In this document: piece after piece, positions 50,590 through 58,371 of the stretch
Position numbering within the stretch: the first letter of the stretch is position 1
Layout of the letters: the number at the start of each line of letters is the position of its first letter
Assembly (NCBI RefSeq): GCF_016876135.2
Contig: NZ_JACAOD020000002.1
Span: 1-58,371 of the forward strand
Direction: 5' to 3'
Length of the DNA: 58,371 nt
DNA from: Candidatus Phytoplasma meliae
GTDB taxonomy: Bacteria > Bacillota_I > Bacilli_A > Acholeplasmatales > Acholeplasmataceae
The notes under the pieces: generated by a model
Databases searched by the model: none
The model's input: only the letters and a program-made list of their open reading frames with translations
Told to the model about the DNA's origin: nothing
Position numbers and translations under genes: made by a program

Positions 50590-51132
50590 TTATTTCAAAG
50601 GAGACAAGGTAACTATAAATTGATTCCCTTGTAATTTTAAAGGACTTTCTATTTGACTCAAACTTGTTAAATCTTTAATAATTTTTTGTAAAATCGTTTC
50701 TCCTAATTGGTAATTTTTAATCATACGACCACGAAAACGCATGCTAATTTTCACTTTATCACCTTGTTTTAAAAATTTTTGAATTTGTTTTACTTTAGTA
50801 TTTAAATCATGAGTATCAATAGTGGGGTTTAAACGAATTTCTTTTAAAACACTAATAGAAGTCTTTTTTTTAGCTGCACGATTTTTTTTCTGTTGATTAT
50901 AACGATGTTTTTGGTAATTCATTAAACGAGCCACCATTGGAACGGCATCAGCATTAACTACTACAATATCAATTTCTTTTTGTTCTGATAATTTTAAAGC
51001 TTCGTTTTGGTTCAAAATGCCTAATTTTTCTCCTTTTTCATCAATGATTAAATATTTTCCTTGTGGAATTTTCTCATTATATAAATCTGTGTTATTAGGT
51101 CTTTTTTTTAATTTTGGTTTAGGAAATTTAAT
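50590..51132 (-). CDS. infC: Translation initiation factor IF-3 with ATT start codon
   Basis: ATG/TTG-based starts give only 141 aa from 51015. Reading upstream in frame to ATT at 51132 adds IKFPKPKLKKRPN...NEKIPQGKYLIIDEKGEKLGIL, which restores the N-terminal domain. AGGAGG lies 8 nt before that ATT. The result is 180 aa, the normal IF-3 size. A non-AUG (ATT) start is the classic infC feature that lets IF-3 repress its own translation. Other motifs are VVNADAVPMVARLMNY and VKISMRFRGRM. It heads infC-rpmI-rplT. Confidence 0.95.
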   Translation of the reverse strand: MKFPKPKLKKRPNNTDLYNEKIPQGKYLIIDEKGEKLGILNQNEALKLSEQKEIDIVVVNADAVPMVARLMNYQKHRYNQQKKNRAAKKKTSISVLKEIRLNPTIDTHDLNTKVKQIQKFLKQGDKVKISMRFRGRMIKNYQLGETILQKIIKDLTSLSQIESPLKLQGNQFIVTLSPLK

Positions 51133-51240
51133 ATTTAAATCCTCCTTTTTGTTTTTATAAAGTGTGTGTTTTGCTAAAACTTAACAAATTGCAAGCTTTA
51201 ATCGAAATCATTTTTTGCAAAAAATTATCGCGAAATAAAC

Positions 51241-51348
51241 AAAAAAAGAAATGCCTATTCAAAAAGCATTTCTCTTAAAAATAAAAATAATAGCACTAAA
51301 AATAAAAATGTATTTAATTTCAAAAAAATTAAATATTTGCGTGCTATT
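51241..51348 (-). promoter_or_regulatory. infC operon leader: upstream stems and intrinsic terminator (attenuator candidate)
   Basis: On the minus strand 51341-51348/51289-51296 (AATAGCAC/GTGCTATT) enclose an AT-rich stem (about 51312-51320/51327-51335). A terminator, AGAAATGC/GCATTTCT plus T7 (51273-51247 and beyond), follows. It ends 110 nt before the infC start. In Bacillus the infC-rpmI-rplT operon is controlled by L20 at a leader terminator, so this is a plausible L20 attenuator. It could also be just the terminator of the glycosyltransferase gene upstream. Confidence 0.5.
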
Positions 51349-51577
51349 TGCCCAAAAATCAATTACAAGATTAATCAGGCGAGAGAAAAAAACTCTTCTT
51401 TTCACATATTTCATATATAACTAAAATACAAAAATAACATAAAAGATATTTATAAGTTTGCTTTTGTTTACTTTTAATGATGGAAACAAAACAATACCAT
51501 TTACAATTATACAAAAAAAAATTATAAATCATACAAAAAAACTGAATATTGTGAATTTTTATTACTTTTATTAATAT

Positions 51578-52762
51578 TTAATTATTTTGTTGATATTTTG
51601 TTACAACATCAAGATAAAGTTTTAAAATATTAGCTCCAAAGTTTTCTTGGGAATAAAATATAACTGCTTGTCTTGCTTGATTAGATAAATTCACACATAG
51701 TTCTTTGGAATGAGATAGCTTTATTAAATGTTGCACTAATTCATCCTTTTGGTAATAAAAAAAACCATTTTGACCATCTTTAACAATGTCTGATAAAACC
51801 TGATCATAACGCACTATCAAAGGCAAAGAAGCAGCCAAAGCCTCAATATAAGTTAATCCTTGAGTTTCAAATAAAGAAGCGTTGATAAAAACATCTCCTA
51901 ATTGATAATATACTCCTAATTGCTCATAAGGGATGAAACCTAAAAAAATAACTTTATCGCTAATGCCTAATTTTTTCGCTTGCTTGCTTAAATTTTTCTT
52001 TTCAGGACCATCGCCAATAATAAGGAATTTAGTTTGAGAATTGGCGCGATTAAGGGTTGCAAAAGCATCAATTAAATAATTAATTTCTTTCTCAGGGGAA
52101 AGTCTACCAACATAAAGGCAAACAAAGAAATCTTGCAAATTTAATTTATTTTTTAAAGTGTTAATGTGATTTGGATTTAAATTTTCTTGATAAAAATTAG
52201 TTAAATTCAATCCTGTAGGAATAATTTTGTAATTTCCAGGAATTTGGTAATTTTCTTGCATCAAAATAAGAATTTTTTTAGTAGGGACAATTGTTATATT
52301 TGTTTTTGTAACAAGTTTTGTAATTCTTTTTTTAATATAGATAAACAATAGTTTTTGAATCCACACTGGCAAATGACTTTTTTGCAAAAAACATTTATGC
52401 ATTGTATGCATTGTATAAACAGCAGGTATTTGTAATTTTTTATGCACATAAAGACCTAATTGACTCATGGAAAATTCTGTATGAATATGAATAATATCTA
52501 ATTTTAAAAGTTTTATTTGTGACAAATATTTGGAAAAATTAAAAATAATTTTATAATCTGGTACCAAATTATAAAATAATTTAATTCCTTGAATTCTAGT
52601 TACAAAACTTTCTTTTGGTACTTGCGTATTAGTTGTTTCTGAAGTAAATATATATACTTGATGTCCTAAATTTTCTAAACTACTTTTTAACATTTTAATA
52701 GAAGTTTGGATGCCACCAATTCCAGGATCATAACAATCAGTAAAAATCCCTATTTTTAACAT
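51578..52762 (-). CDS. GT4-family glycosyltransferase, copy 2
   Basis: The 394-aa GT-B enzyme begins LKIGIFTDCYDPGIGGIQTS. The C-lobe has CLYVGRLSPEKEINYL and E-x7-E in FETQGLTYIE, as in mollicute diacylglycerol glucosyltransferases. Its central-C-terminal part (51737-52226, 490 bp) is identical to 4549-5038 except for two bases. The N-terminal acceptor half and the last 55 residues differ strongly. It is therefore a chimera with a recently converted donor-binding lobe, probably keeping its own acceptor preference. Confidence 0.85.
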   Translation of the reverse strand: MLKIGIFTDCYDPGIGGIQTSIKMLKSSLENLGHQVYIFTSETTNTQVPKESFVTRIQGIKLFYNLVPDYKIIFNFSKYLSQIKLLKLDIIHIHTEFSMSQLGLYVHKKLQIPAVYTMHTMHKCFLQKSHLPVWIQKLLFIYIKKRITKLVTKTNITIVPTKKILILMQENYQIPGNYKIIPTGLNLTNFYQENLNPNHINTLKNKLNLQDFFVCLYVGRLSPEKEINYLIDAFATLNRANSQTKFLIIGDGPEKKNLSKQAKKLGISDKVIFLGFIPYEQLGVYYQLGDVFINASLFETQGLTYIEALAASLPLIVRYDQVLSDIVKDGQNGFFYYQKDELVQHLIKLSHSKELCVNLSNQARQAVIFYSQENFGANILKLYLDVVTKYQQNN

Positions 52763-52984
52763 TATTTTATTTTCCTTTCTTGATTCATCAATTTTTTTAT
52801 TTCAATTGTATAAATAAAATCAAGTAATAATTATATACATTATCTAACTGCACCACGAAATTAAACACTTTATATAAAAAATTTTAATCAGTATTTGAAA
52901 TTGTTTTGATCAATCTTTTGATGAAACCTCGCAATATGTTCTTTAGTTTGAAACAACAACTCAATAGATATCGATTTCAAAAAA

Positions 52985-54166
52985 TTATTTATATTTATCA
53001 ACTATTTGTTGATATATATTGGCTACTTTTTGTGCAAAATGTTTTCTGTCATAATGTAAAATAGATTTTTGAGCTTGAAGAGATATTTTTTGGCATTCTT
53101 GAGGATTGCGATACAATTGATCCAATATTTGAATCAATTCTTCTTTAGTTTGAAAAAAGAACCCATTTTTCTTATTTTGAATTACTTTTTCCAAAACTAT
53201 ATCATATCTAACAATTGAAGGTAAAGCAGCAGCCAAAGCCTCAATATAAGTTAATCCTTGAGTTTCATATAAAGAAGCATTGATAAAAACATCCCCTAAT
53301 TGATAATATAACCCTAAATTTTGATAAGCCACAAAACCATTAAAAATTACATTATTGGAAATTCCTAGAACTTGAGATTGTTTACGCAAGTTGCCTATCA
53401 TAGGACCATCTCCTATTAAAAGAAATTTACTCTGAGGATTTTTTTGATTAAATACAGCAAAAGCATCAATTAAATAATTAATTTCTTTTTCGGGAGAAAG
53501 GCGTCCAACATAAAGACACACGAAGTAATTTTTTAAACCTAACCTAATTTTTAAATTTTCAATTTGGGTTTTAGAATTATTTTCTGGATAAAAAGAAGCT
53601 AAATTAAGTTGTGTGGGGACAATATGGTAATCACCTTTTATTTGATACTTTTTTTGAACATATTCAAGATTTTTTTTTGAAGGGATAATAGTGGTATCTG
53701 TTTGTGAAATGAATTTATAATAAAGTTTAATAATTTTTTGTAGTAAGAAATTTTTAAAATATTTAGCCAAAAAAGGCGAAATATTGTGCATAGATAATTC
53801 ATAAAAAGAATGCATTGTATAAACAGCAGGTATTTTTAATTCTTTTTTAGCATAAAGTCCTAATTTACCCATAGCTACTTCAGTATGAATATGAATTATA
53901 TCTAAATTTAGTGATTTTATTTTTGGTAAATGTTTTTTATATCTAAAAATATAACGATAACCTTTAAAAGATGGATTAAAAGGTATAGGAATTCCTTTAA
54001 ATCTAATGATATAAGGATCTTTTTCTTCTTGCTTTGGAGAGGCTTCTAAAGTGATAATAAACAATTCATGACCTAATTCTTCCAAACCTTCTCTTAAAGC
54101 TTTAGCAGAAACTATGACGCCTCCAACTAAAGGTTCATAACCATCAATAAAAAAACCTATTTTCAT
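52985..54166 (-). CDS. GT4-family glycosyltransferase, copy 3
   Basis: The 393-aa protein begins MKIGFFIDGYEPLVGGVIVSA, very like Acholeplasma monoglucosyl-diacylglycerol synthase. The C-lobe has CLYVGRLSPEKEINYL and YETQGLTYIE (E-x7-E). It is diverged from copies 1 and 2 but shares a 36-bp exact tract with them around 53233-53268, a sign of short conversion or constraint. It is upstream of copy 2 on the same strand, 222 bp apart. Probable membrane glycolipid synthesis at the cytoplasmic face. Confidence 0.85.
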   Translation of the reverse strand: MKIGFFIDGYEPLVGGVIVSAKALREGLEELGHELFIITLEASPKQEEKDPYIIRFKGIPIPFNPSFKGYRYIFRYKKHLPKIKSLNLDIIHIHTEVAMGKLGLYAKKELKIPAVYTMHSFYELSMHNISPFLAKYFKNFLLQKIIKLYYKFISQTDTTIIPSKKNLEYVQKKYQIKGDYHIVPTQLNLASFYPENNSKTQIENLKIRLGLKNYFVCLYVGRLSPEKEINYLIDAFAVFNQKNPQSKFLLIGDGPMIGNLRKQSQVLGISNNVIFNGFVAYQNLGLYYQLGDVFINASLYETQGLTYIEALAAALPSIVRYDIVLEKVIQNKKNGFFFQTKEELIQILDQLYRNPQECQKISLQAQKSILHYDRKHFAQKVANIYQQIVDKYK

Positions 54167-54178
54167 TATTTTTTTACT

Positions 54179-54653
54179 CCTTATTTGGCAACTAAATGGT
54201 GTTTATATAAAATTTTTATCAAAAAACCGAAAAACGATTTCAAATCGTTGGTTGTTTTGAGGATCAGAATTTTTGATTGTTGTATGTATTTTAAATATAA
54301 AAAACATTTGCATTATTTTGCGTTATTATATTAATTTTTGTATTTGTAAAAATTTATAAAAAGAAAATAGAAAGAGAGCGAAAAAAATAAAAAAACAAAT
54401 AATAAATTAAAAAACATAAATAACACCTTGGAATTTACTATTAATAGTTTAACATATTAAAGTTTTTTTAATCAAAAGTTTTCATAAAAAGACATTTTTA
54501 AGATAAAATAGTAATATATAATTCATTTTTATAGATACATAAACATAAATAAGCAACAAGTTCAAAAATTTTGATTTTAAAAAAATCATATAAAATATTT
54601 TAAATTTTTAACAATATGGATTAAAAAAACAATAAAAAGGTTTTTGTGATTGT
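54179..54653. other. AT-rich divergent intergenic region
   Basis: No gene is seen. It separates the GT4 gene (minus) from the membrane protein at 54654 (plus). A hairpin-like pair, 'aaaccgaaaaacgatttcaaatcgttggttgtttt', near 54223-54257 is weak. No confident promoter. Confidence 0.35.
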
Positions 54654-55370
54654 ATGAAAATAAATAATTTAAAACATTATCCAAAAAAAGTAATTAATTT
54701 TCCTTTGGGTATTTTAATTTCATGTTGTATTGCTTTTTTTAGTATGCATGAAGCCGTTAATAATGGTAGAAAATATTGCTCTTTAGGGTTATTCACCAAA
54801 CAAAATACATTATTAATTAATGTTTTTTTGTTGTTATCTTTGTGTCATCAATTTAAAAAATTAAAAATTTATCCTTATTTAAATTTTATATGTTTAATGA
54901 ATTGTTTTGTTGTCATGTTTTTTTGTTTATTGATTCCTGAACAAAAATATATTTATTTCGCGGAACACAAAATTTTAACTTCGTTTTTTTTGTTTTATTA
55001 TTTTTTTATTGACGATAGTGTAATCAATATTAAAAAATTTTATATTGGCATAATTTATCCTTTAATATATTTTTTGATTTCCCTGTTAATAGGTTGTTAT
55101 AATCCATATTTATATCCTTATCTTGAAAAAATGCCAGACTTATTTCAAAGTGACACCCTAAAGGTGTTTGAGTTAACTGTGATTTTTTTTATTGTTTTAA
55201 TAATATTTTTATTTTTATCTTTTTGTATGGTTAATGCAAAAAGAAAAATCATTCAACAAAAATACGATATTGTGTATATTCAAAAATATAAAAACAAATT
55301 TTATCAAGCCATTTTTTTAATGATATTTTTATGCTCGCTATTGCAGCTATATTTTTCCTTTAGAAATTAA
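54654..55370 (+). CDS. Six-helix membrane protein, Pr6Pr-like
   Basis: The 238-aa protein has about six membrane helices. An LFTKQNTLLINVFLLL segment after helix 1, a conserved EHKILTSFFLFYYFFID segment in the middle, and CYNPYLYPYL before helix 5 resemble the Pr6Pr family (androgen-induced-like integral membrane proteins common in Firmicutes). The biochemical role of that family is unknown in bacteria. The RBS is weak, and the transcript is isolated on the plus strand. Gene intact. Confidence 0.6.
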   Translation: MKINNLKHYPKKVINFPLGILISCCIAFFSMHEAVNNGRKYCSLGLFTKQNTLLINVFLLLSLCHQFKKLKIYPYLNFICLMNCFVVMFFCLLIPEQKYIYFAEHKILTSFFLFYYFFIDDSVINIKKFYIGIIYPLIYFLISLLIGCYNPYLYPYLEKMPDLFQSDTLKVFELTVIFFIVLIIFLFLSFCMVNAKRKIIQQKYDIVYIQKYKNKFYQAIFLMIFLCSLLQLYFSFRN

Positions 55371-55571
55371 TATTTAAAGTTTTTAAATTTTATCAAATAT
55401 TTAATTAAAAAAGGGTTATATTTAAAATATCATTCACCTTTAGTTTAAATATTATTTCAACATTTCTGAAATAATTTAAGTATTTATTTTTGTGTAAAAA
55501 AGCAGCAGCAATCACTCTCTTTTTTAAAATCATTTTTTATACAAATATAAATAATTTAATTTATTAAAAAA

Positions 55572-55591
55572 GACTAACTTAATAGTTAGCC
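55572..55591 (-). terminator. Terminator of the AAA+ ATPase gene
   Basis: GACTAACT/AGTTAGCC (8 bp, one G-U or mismatch) has six A before it on the plus strand, hence T6 on minus. It lies 60 bp past the stop at 55653. Confidence 0.6.
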
Positions 55592-55623
55592 TTAAAGAAT
55601 TTTTAAAAAATAAAAAGTGTCTA

Positions 55624-55638
55624 AAATTTCGGAACAGG
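55624..55638. repeat. 15-bp repeat aaatttcggaacagg, copy 2
   Basis: Identical to 32571-32585 and related to 2921-2931. It sits just after the AAA+ gene. A candidate IS end relic. Confidence 0.4.
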
Positions 55639-55652
55639 TCAAGAAATGTTTA

Positions 55653-58371
55653 TTATTTTTTCATATTTTTGTTTTTTGTATTTGATAATAAAATAGTGAA
55701 AAATAATATGGGTATTGTAAATGATAAAATAGTTGTTATATGTTTTTTGAAATAAGAAAATGCATCATTTGGTTTTATAAATTCATAATTATTAACAAAA
55801 TTTTCAATACTTTTTTGCATTTGTTCTTGATTTATATCAGGTTTTTTAGCTTCTTGTTTAATGAAAAATATAGTTTTTGTTTTTATAGCTTCTATTTCTT
55901 GAGCGCTTATTGGTTCAATTAAATTATTTTTAGATACTGCCTTATTTATAATATTTCCTATTGTTTCTTCTGTTAAATCATTTAAAAGTTTTCCTTCTTG
56001 TTCGCTAATCATATTTGTTGCTTTTTGATGGAATTTTTCAAAAGAAAGATCGGGTTGACATAAGTCATTTTTTATTTGGGAAACGATCATATTTTGAATT
56101 TTATTTTTAGTAATTACAGAATAATTAAAATGGAAATTATCAATTATATTATTTAATTGATTTTGAATCATTTCAGTAATTTGTTGATTTTTAATTTTTG
56201 TTATTGAATTTTCAAATTGTTCTTTAGTAATTTTTTCTATTTGATTTGAAGACGAATATAAATAATTAATTTTATTTTTAATTTTCCTTTTTGTATTTAT
56301 GATGTCATTTGAGTTAAAAATAGGATGTTTAATTTGAAGATTATTTATTTGTGTTTGAATATAGTTATTAATATATGATTTTTTATCATTATAAATTTGT
56401 TTTTGAGTTTCTTGTAAAATAAAGTTTTTCATTTCAAGTAATGATGAATATGGTTTTTTTGGTTGGAATTCTTTTTCTACTGTTGACAATATATGTTTCA
56501 TTATTTCTTGTTCTGAGAACCAATGATTTTTGATAATATTTTCTTTTAATATTTCTTCTATAAATTGTTTTTTGGTATCAACGATATATTTTATTATTTC
56601 ATGTTGCATAATTTCTTGATTGATATCTTTTTGATAAATTAAAATATTCAGTTTTTTCCAAATATCTTGAAAAATTAAAAATGGATATTCAACATTGTAA
56701 GTATTCTTAAAATCATATAAAAAACCAATATTTCTTTGTATTTTATTAATATTCCATATAAAGTAAATATTTTGGGATTTTTTACTTCTTATATCTAAAA
56801 ACTCTTCTAAAGTATTAACGTTAGGAATACTAATGCGATCATTATTTGGCATATCCTGGAAATAAAATCCTAGTAATTCTTGAGGTAAAAAAGCTAGTGT
56901 ACCATAAAAATTTTGAATTTTATTTGGTTCTTTAGAAAAAATTATTTTTTTGATTTCACGATCATTAATATTAAATACTTTTTGATTGTCTTCTTTGGGA
57001 TAATTAAAAATAGTGTTAAAATATTGTGCTTCTTGCGGTGTATGAAAGTTGTTATGATCTTTATAAAGATGTTTGATCTTAACTCCTTTATATTCCTTTA
57101 AATTTTCTAAATCCGACAAAGAGTAAGGGTTATGTTCGTGTTTCTCCCAATTAAAATCAATATTCATTTGCCTATTTAAAGTAAGTTGTAAATCAACAGG
57201 CAAAATACTTAAATGATTATGGGCACTAGCGGCCTTAATAGCTGCTTGATCTAAGATATCTGTTAATTTTCTTTGTGATTTTAAAGCAATATCAGGCTGT
57301 TCTTCTATAATATCATTCATTTTATCCAAATATTGATAACCCCTAATATCTATTTTATATTTTTTAGCTAATTTTTTTGCAAAAACTTTTCTATCTTCTG
57401 CAGTCAATAAATTGACTTTGATTTGTCTGTTAAAACGACTTAAAATAGCTGTATCAATTTCATCTTTATAGTTGGTAGCCCCAATTAAAAAAACTGGATG
57501 TTTTGGATCAGCTTCAAAACCTTCTGTTTGAGATAAAAAAGCCGATATGATGTTATCATGATCTGAATTCGCTGCTTTATTGCTAATACGACTTCGAAAT
57601 ACACTTTCACATTCATCAATAAAAATGATACTAGGAGATTCTTGGCGAGCTTGTTTAAAAATTTCATTTATTAATGTTGGGCCTGCTCCTACATATTGTT
57701 TCGAAAAATGACTAGAATTTAAAGCAAAAAATGGTAATTTTGATTCACGAGCAATGGTTTTGGCTAAAAAAGTTTTACCAGTTCCAGGAGGTCCATATAA
57801 TAAAACACCTTTAGGAGGTTTTTGAACTCCTATATCTTTATATTGATCTATATTTTTTAAATAGTGTAAGAATTCTTGCAGTTGCTCAACTTCTTCTTTC
57901 ATCCCTATAAGATCTTTAAATTCAGGCATTTTTGAAGAAACAACTTTGAATTGTTGTAAATTAGTTGTAGAATTTAATATTTTATTTTTTTGTTCCTGTT
58001 TTGTTTGTTCAGTTAAATTATTAATTTTTTTATTAGTCTCTTGAAGGGCATCAAAAGCTTTTTCACCAATCCCTTCAATAGTTGATAACACATTGTCTTT
58101 AAAATTAATTATTGCATCACTCTGAGTTTTTATTTCTTCACTTTGAGTTTTGATCACATCTGCTTGTTTTTGAAGTTTTTCAGTTTGCTCTAAAACCTGT
58201 TTTTTTAATTTTTGATGTTCTTGTTGCAAACTTTGATATTGCTTTTTCAAATCATTAAATTGAATGAGGTTGTTTTTGATTGATGATTTTTGTAAATTAA
58301 TTTGTTCTTGTAATTTATTTTTGGCTTCTTGAGAAACATTGGTTAACCTCTTAATTTCTAATTCTTTTTGG
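55653..58371 (-). CDS. Membrane-anchored AAA+ ATPase without protease domain, 5' end outside window
   Basis: The frame stays open past the internal TTG at 58250 to the right edge (QKELEIKRLTNVSQEAKNKL...), so the N-terminus is missing. An N-terminal coiled coil with tandem KTQSEEIKTQSDAI precedes an FtsH-type AAA module: Walker A GPPGTGKT, Walker B IIFIDECES, and the second region of homology NYKDEIDTAILSRFNR. No HExxH zinc protease motif follows. Instead there are about 450 residues of helical Gln/Asn/Lys-rich sequence and one C-terminal membrane helix (ILSFTIPILFFTILL). This matches the protease-less AAA+ proteins expanded next to HflB in phytoplasmas, which have been linked to virulence. 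Confidence 0.88.
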   Translation of the reverse strand, partial: QKELEIKRLTNVSQEAKNKLQEQINLQKSSIKNNLIQFNDLKKQYQSLQQEHQKLKKQVLEQTEKLQKQADVIKTQSEEIKTQSDAIINFKDNVLSTIEGIGEKAFDALQETNKKINNLTEQTKQEQKNKILNSTTNLQQFKVVSSKMPEFKDLIGMKEEVEQLQEFLHYLKNIDQYKDIGVQKPPKGVLLYGPPGTGKTFLAKTIARESKLPFFALNSSHFSKQYVGAGPTLINEIFKQARQESPSIIFIDECESVFRSRISNKAANSDHDNIISAFLSQTEGFEADPKHPVFLIGATNYKDEIDTAILSRFNRQIKVNLLTAEDRKVFAKKLAKKYKIDIRGYQYLDKMNDIIEEQPDIALKSQRKLTDILDQAAIKAASAHNHLSILPVDLQLTLNRQMNIDFNWEKHEHNPYSLSDLENLKEYKGVKIKHLYKDHNNFHTPQEAQYFNTIFNYPKEDNQKVFNINDREIKKIIFSKEPNKIQNFYGTLAFLPQELLGFYFQDMPNNDRISIPNVNTLEEFLDIRSKKSQNIYFIWNINKIQRNIGFLYDFKNTYNVEYPFLIFQDIWKKLNILIYQKDINQEIMQHEIIKYIVDTKKQFIEEILKENIIKNHWFSEQEIMKHILSTVEKEFQPKKPYSSLLEMKNFILQETQKQIYNDKKSYINNYIQTQINNLQIKHPIFNSNDIINTKRKIKNKINYLYSSSNQIEKITKEQFENSITKIKNQQITEMIQNQLNNIIDNFHFNYSVITKNKIQNMIVSQIKNDLCQPDLSFEKFHQKATNMISEQEGKLLNDLTEETIGNIINKAVSKNNLIEPISAQEIEAIKTKTIFFIKQEAKKPDINQEQMQKSIENFVNNYEFIKPNDAFSYFKKHITTILSFTIPILFFTILLSNTKNKNMKK

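Overview
The window is very AT-rich (about 75% by eye). Most genes are on the minus strand. It carries mollicute housekeeping genes, an intact IS3-type transposase, DUF2963-like repeat proteins and three mollicute-type GT4 glycosyltransferases. UGA is read as stop: one gene ends Trp-Trp-stop as TGG TGG TGA at 12466-12474, and the only Trp tRNA has anticodon CCA. Together this points to a 'Candidatus Phytoplasma' chromosome (Acholeplasmatales, code 11) rather than a Mycoplasma or Spiroplasma. I cannot name the species from the sequence alone.

Layout. (1) 1-2.6 kb: the 3' end of a type I restriction module, with a partial hsdR and a single-TRD hsdS behind a promoter holding a 14-nt homopolymer. 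(2) 2.7-3.2 kb: IS3 debris and remnants of mobile-element control sequence. (3) 3.2-4.4 kb: rpsF-ssb-rpsR with an S6:S18-type leader. (4) 4.4-5.6 kb: a GT4 glycosyltransferase. (5) 5.6-8.4 kb: low-complexity DNA, short tandem repeats, and an IS3 element with one uninterrupted transposase frame. (6) 8.4-27.4 kb: about 19 kb of accessory DNA, all genes on minus. It runs from a two-tyrosine HUH replication initiator (23.8-25.8 kb) through J-domain, coiled-coil and repeat proteins to a long series of membrane-anchored proteins. Its intergenic gaps are full of stem-loops, and a 16-bp palindrome (TTTAAACGCGTTTAAA) recurs around rep. (7) 26.6-27.4 kb: four tandem units, each with an extended -10 promoter on the plus strand and an intrinsic terminator. 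Three of them carry 29-107 nt pieces antisense to rep. (8) 27.6-30.5 kb: an orphan amino-acid ABC ATPase, a membrane-anchored protein whose promoter spacer contains A16, and broken copies of genes found inside the element. (9) 30.6-55 kb: mainly housekeeping genes (DUF2779, smpB, ppa, SpoU methyltransferase, thiI, four tRNAs, HIT, rsmH, gmk-rpoZ, leuS, acpP, M42 peptidase, infC-rpmI-rplT). Set among them are a probable secreted OTU-like protein, two frameshifted transporters and two more GT4 genes. (10) 55.6 kb to the right edge: a membrane-anchored AAA+ ATPase without a protease domain.

How it fits together. I read the 8.4-27.4 kb block as an integrated element that replicates, or once replicated, by rolling circle. 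It has a Rep, palindromic Rep or regulator sites, a large inverted repeat that could be an origin, and a membrane/surface gene cluster. No Zot/FtsK-type ATPase, integrase, capsid or relaxase-coupling gene is recognisable, so it is neither a standard inovirus or plectrovirus nor a standard phytoplasma PMU. The antisense cassettes next to rep could act as counter-transcribed regulators or superinfection blockers; decayed tandem rep copies are the main alternative. Three promoters with homopolymeric spacers (hsdS, the 522-aa membrane protein, the 200-aa membrane protein) suggest Mycoplasma-style phase variation. A 490-bp near-identical tract shows recent gene conversion between two glycosyltransferase genes 47 kb apart.
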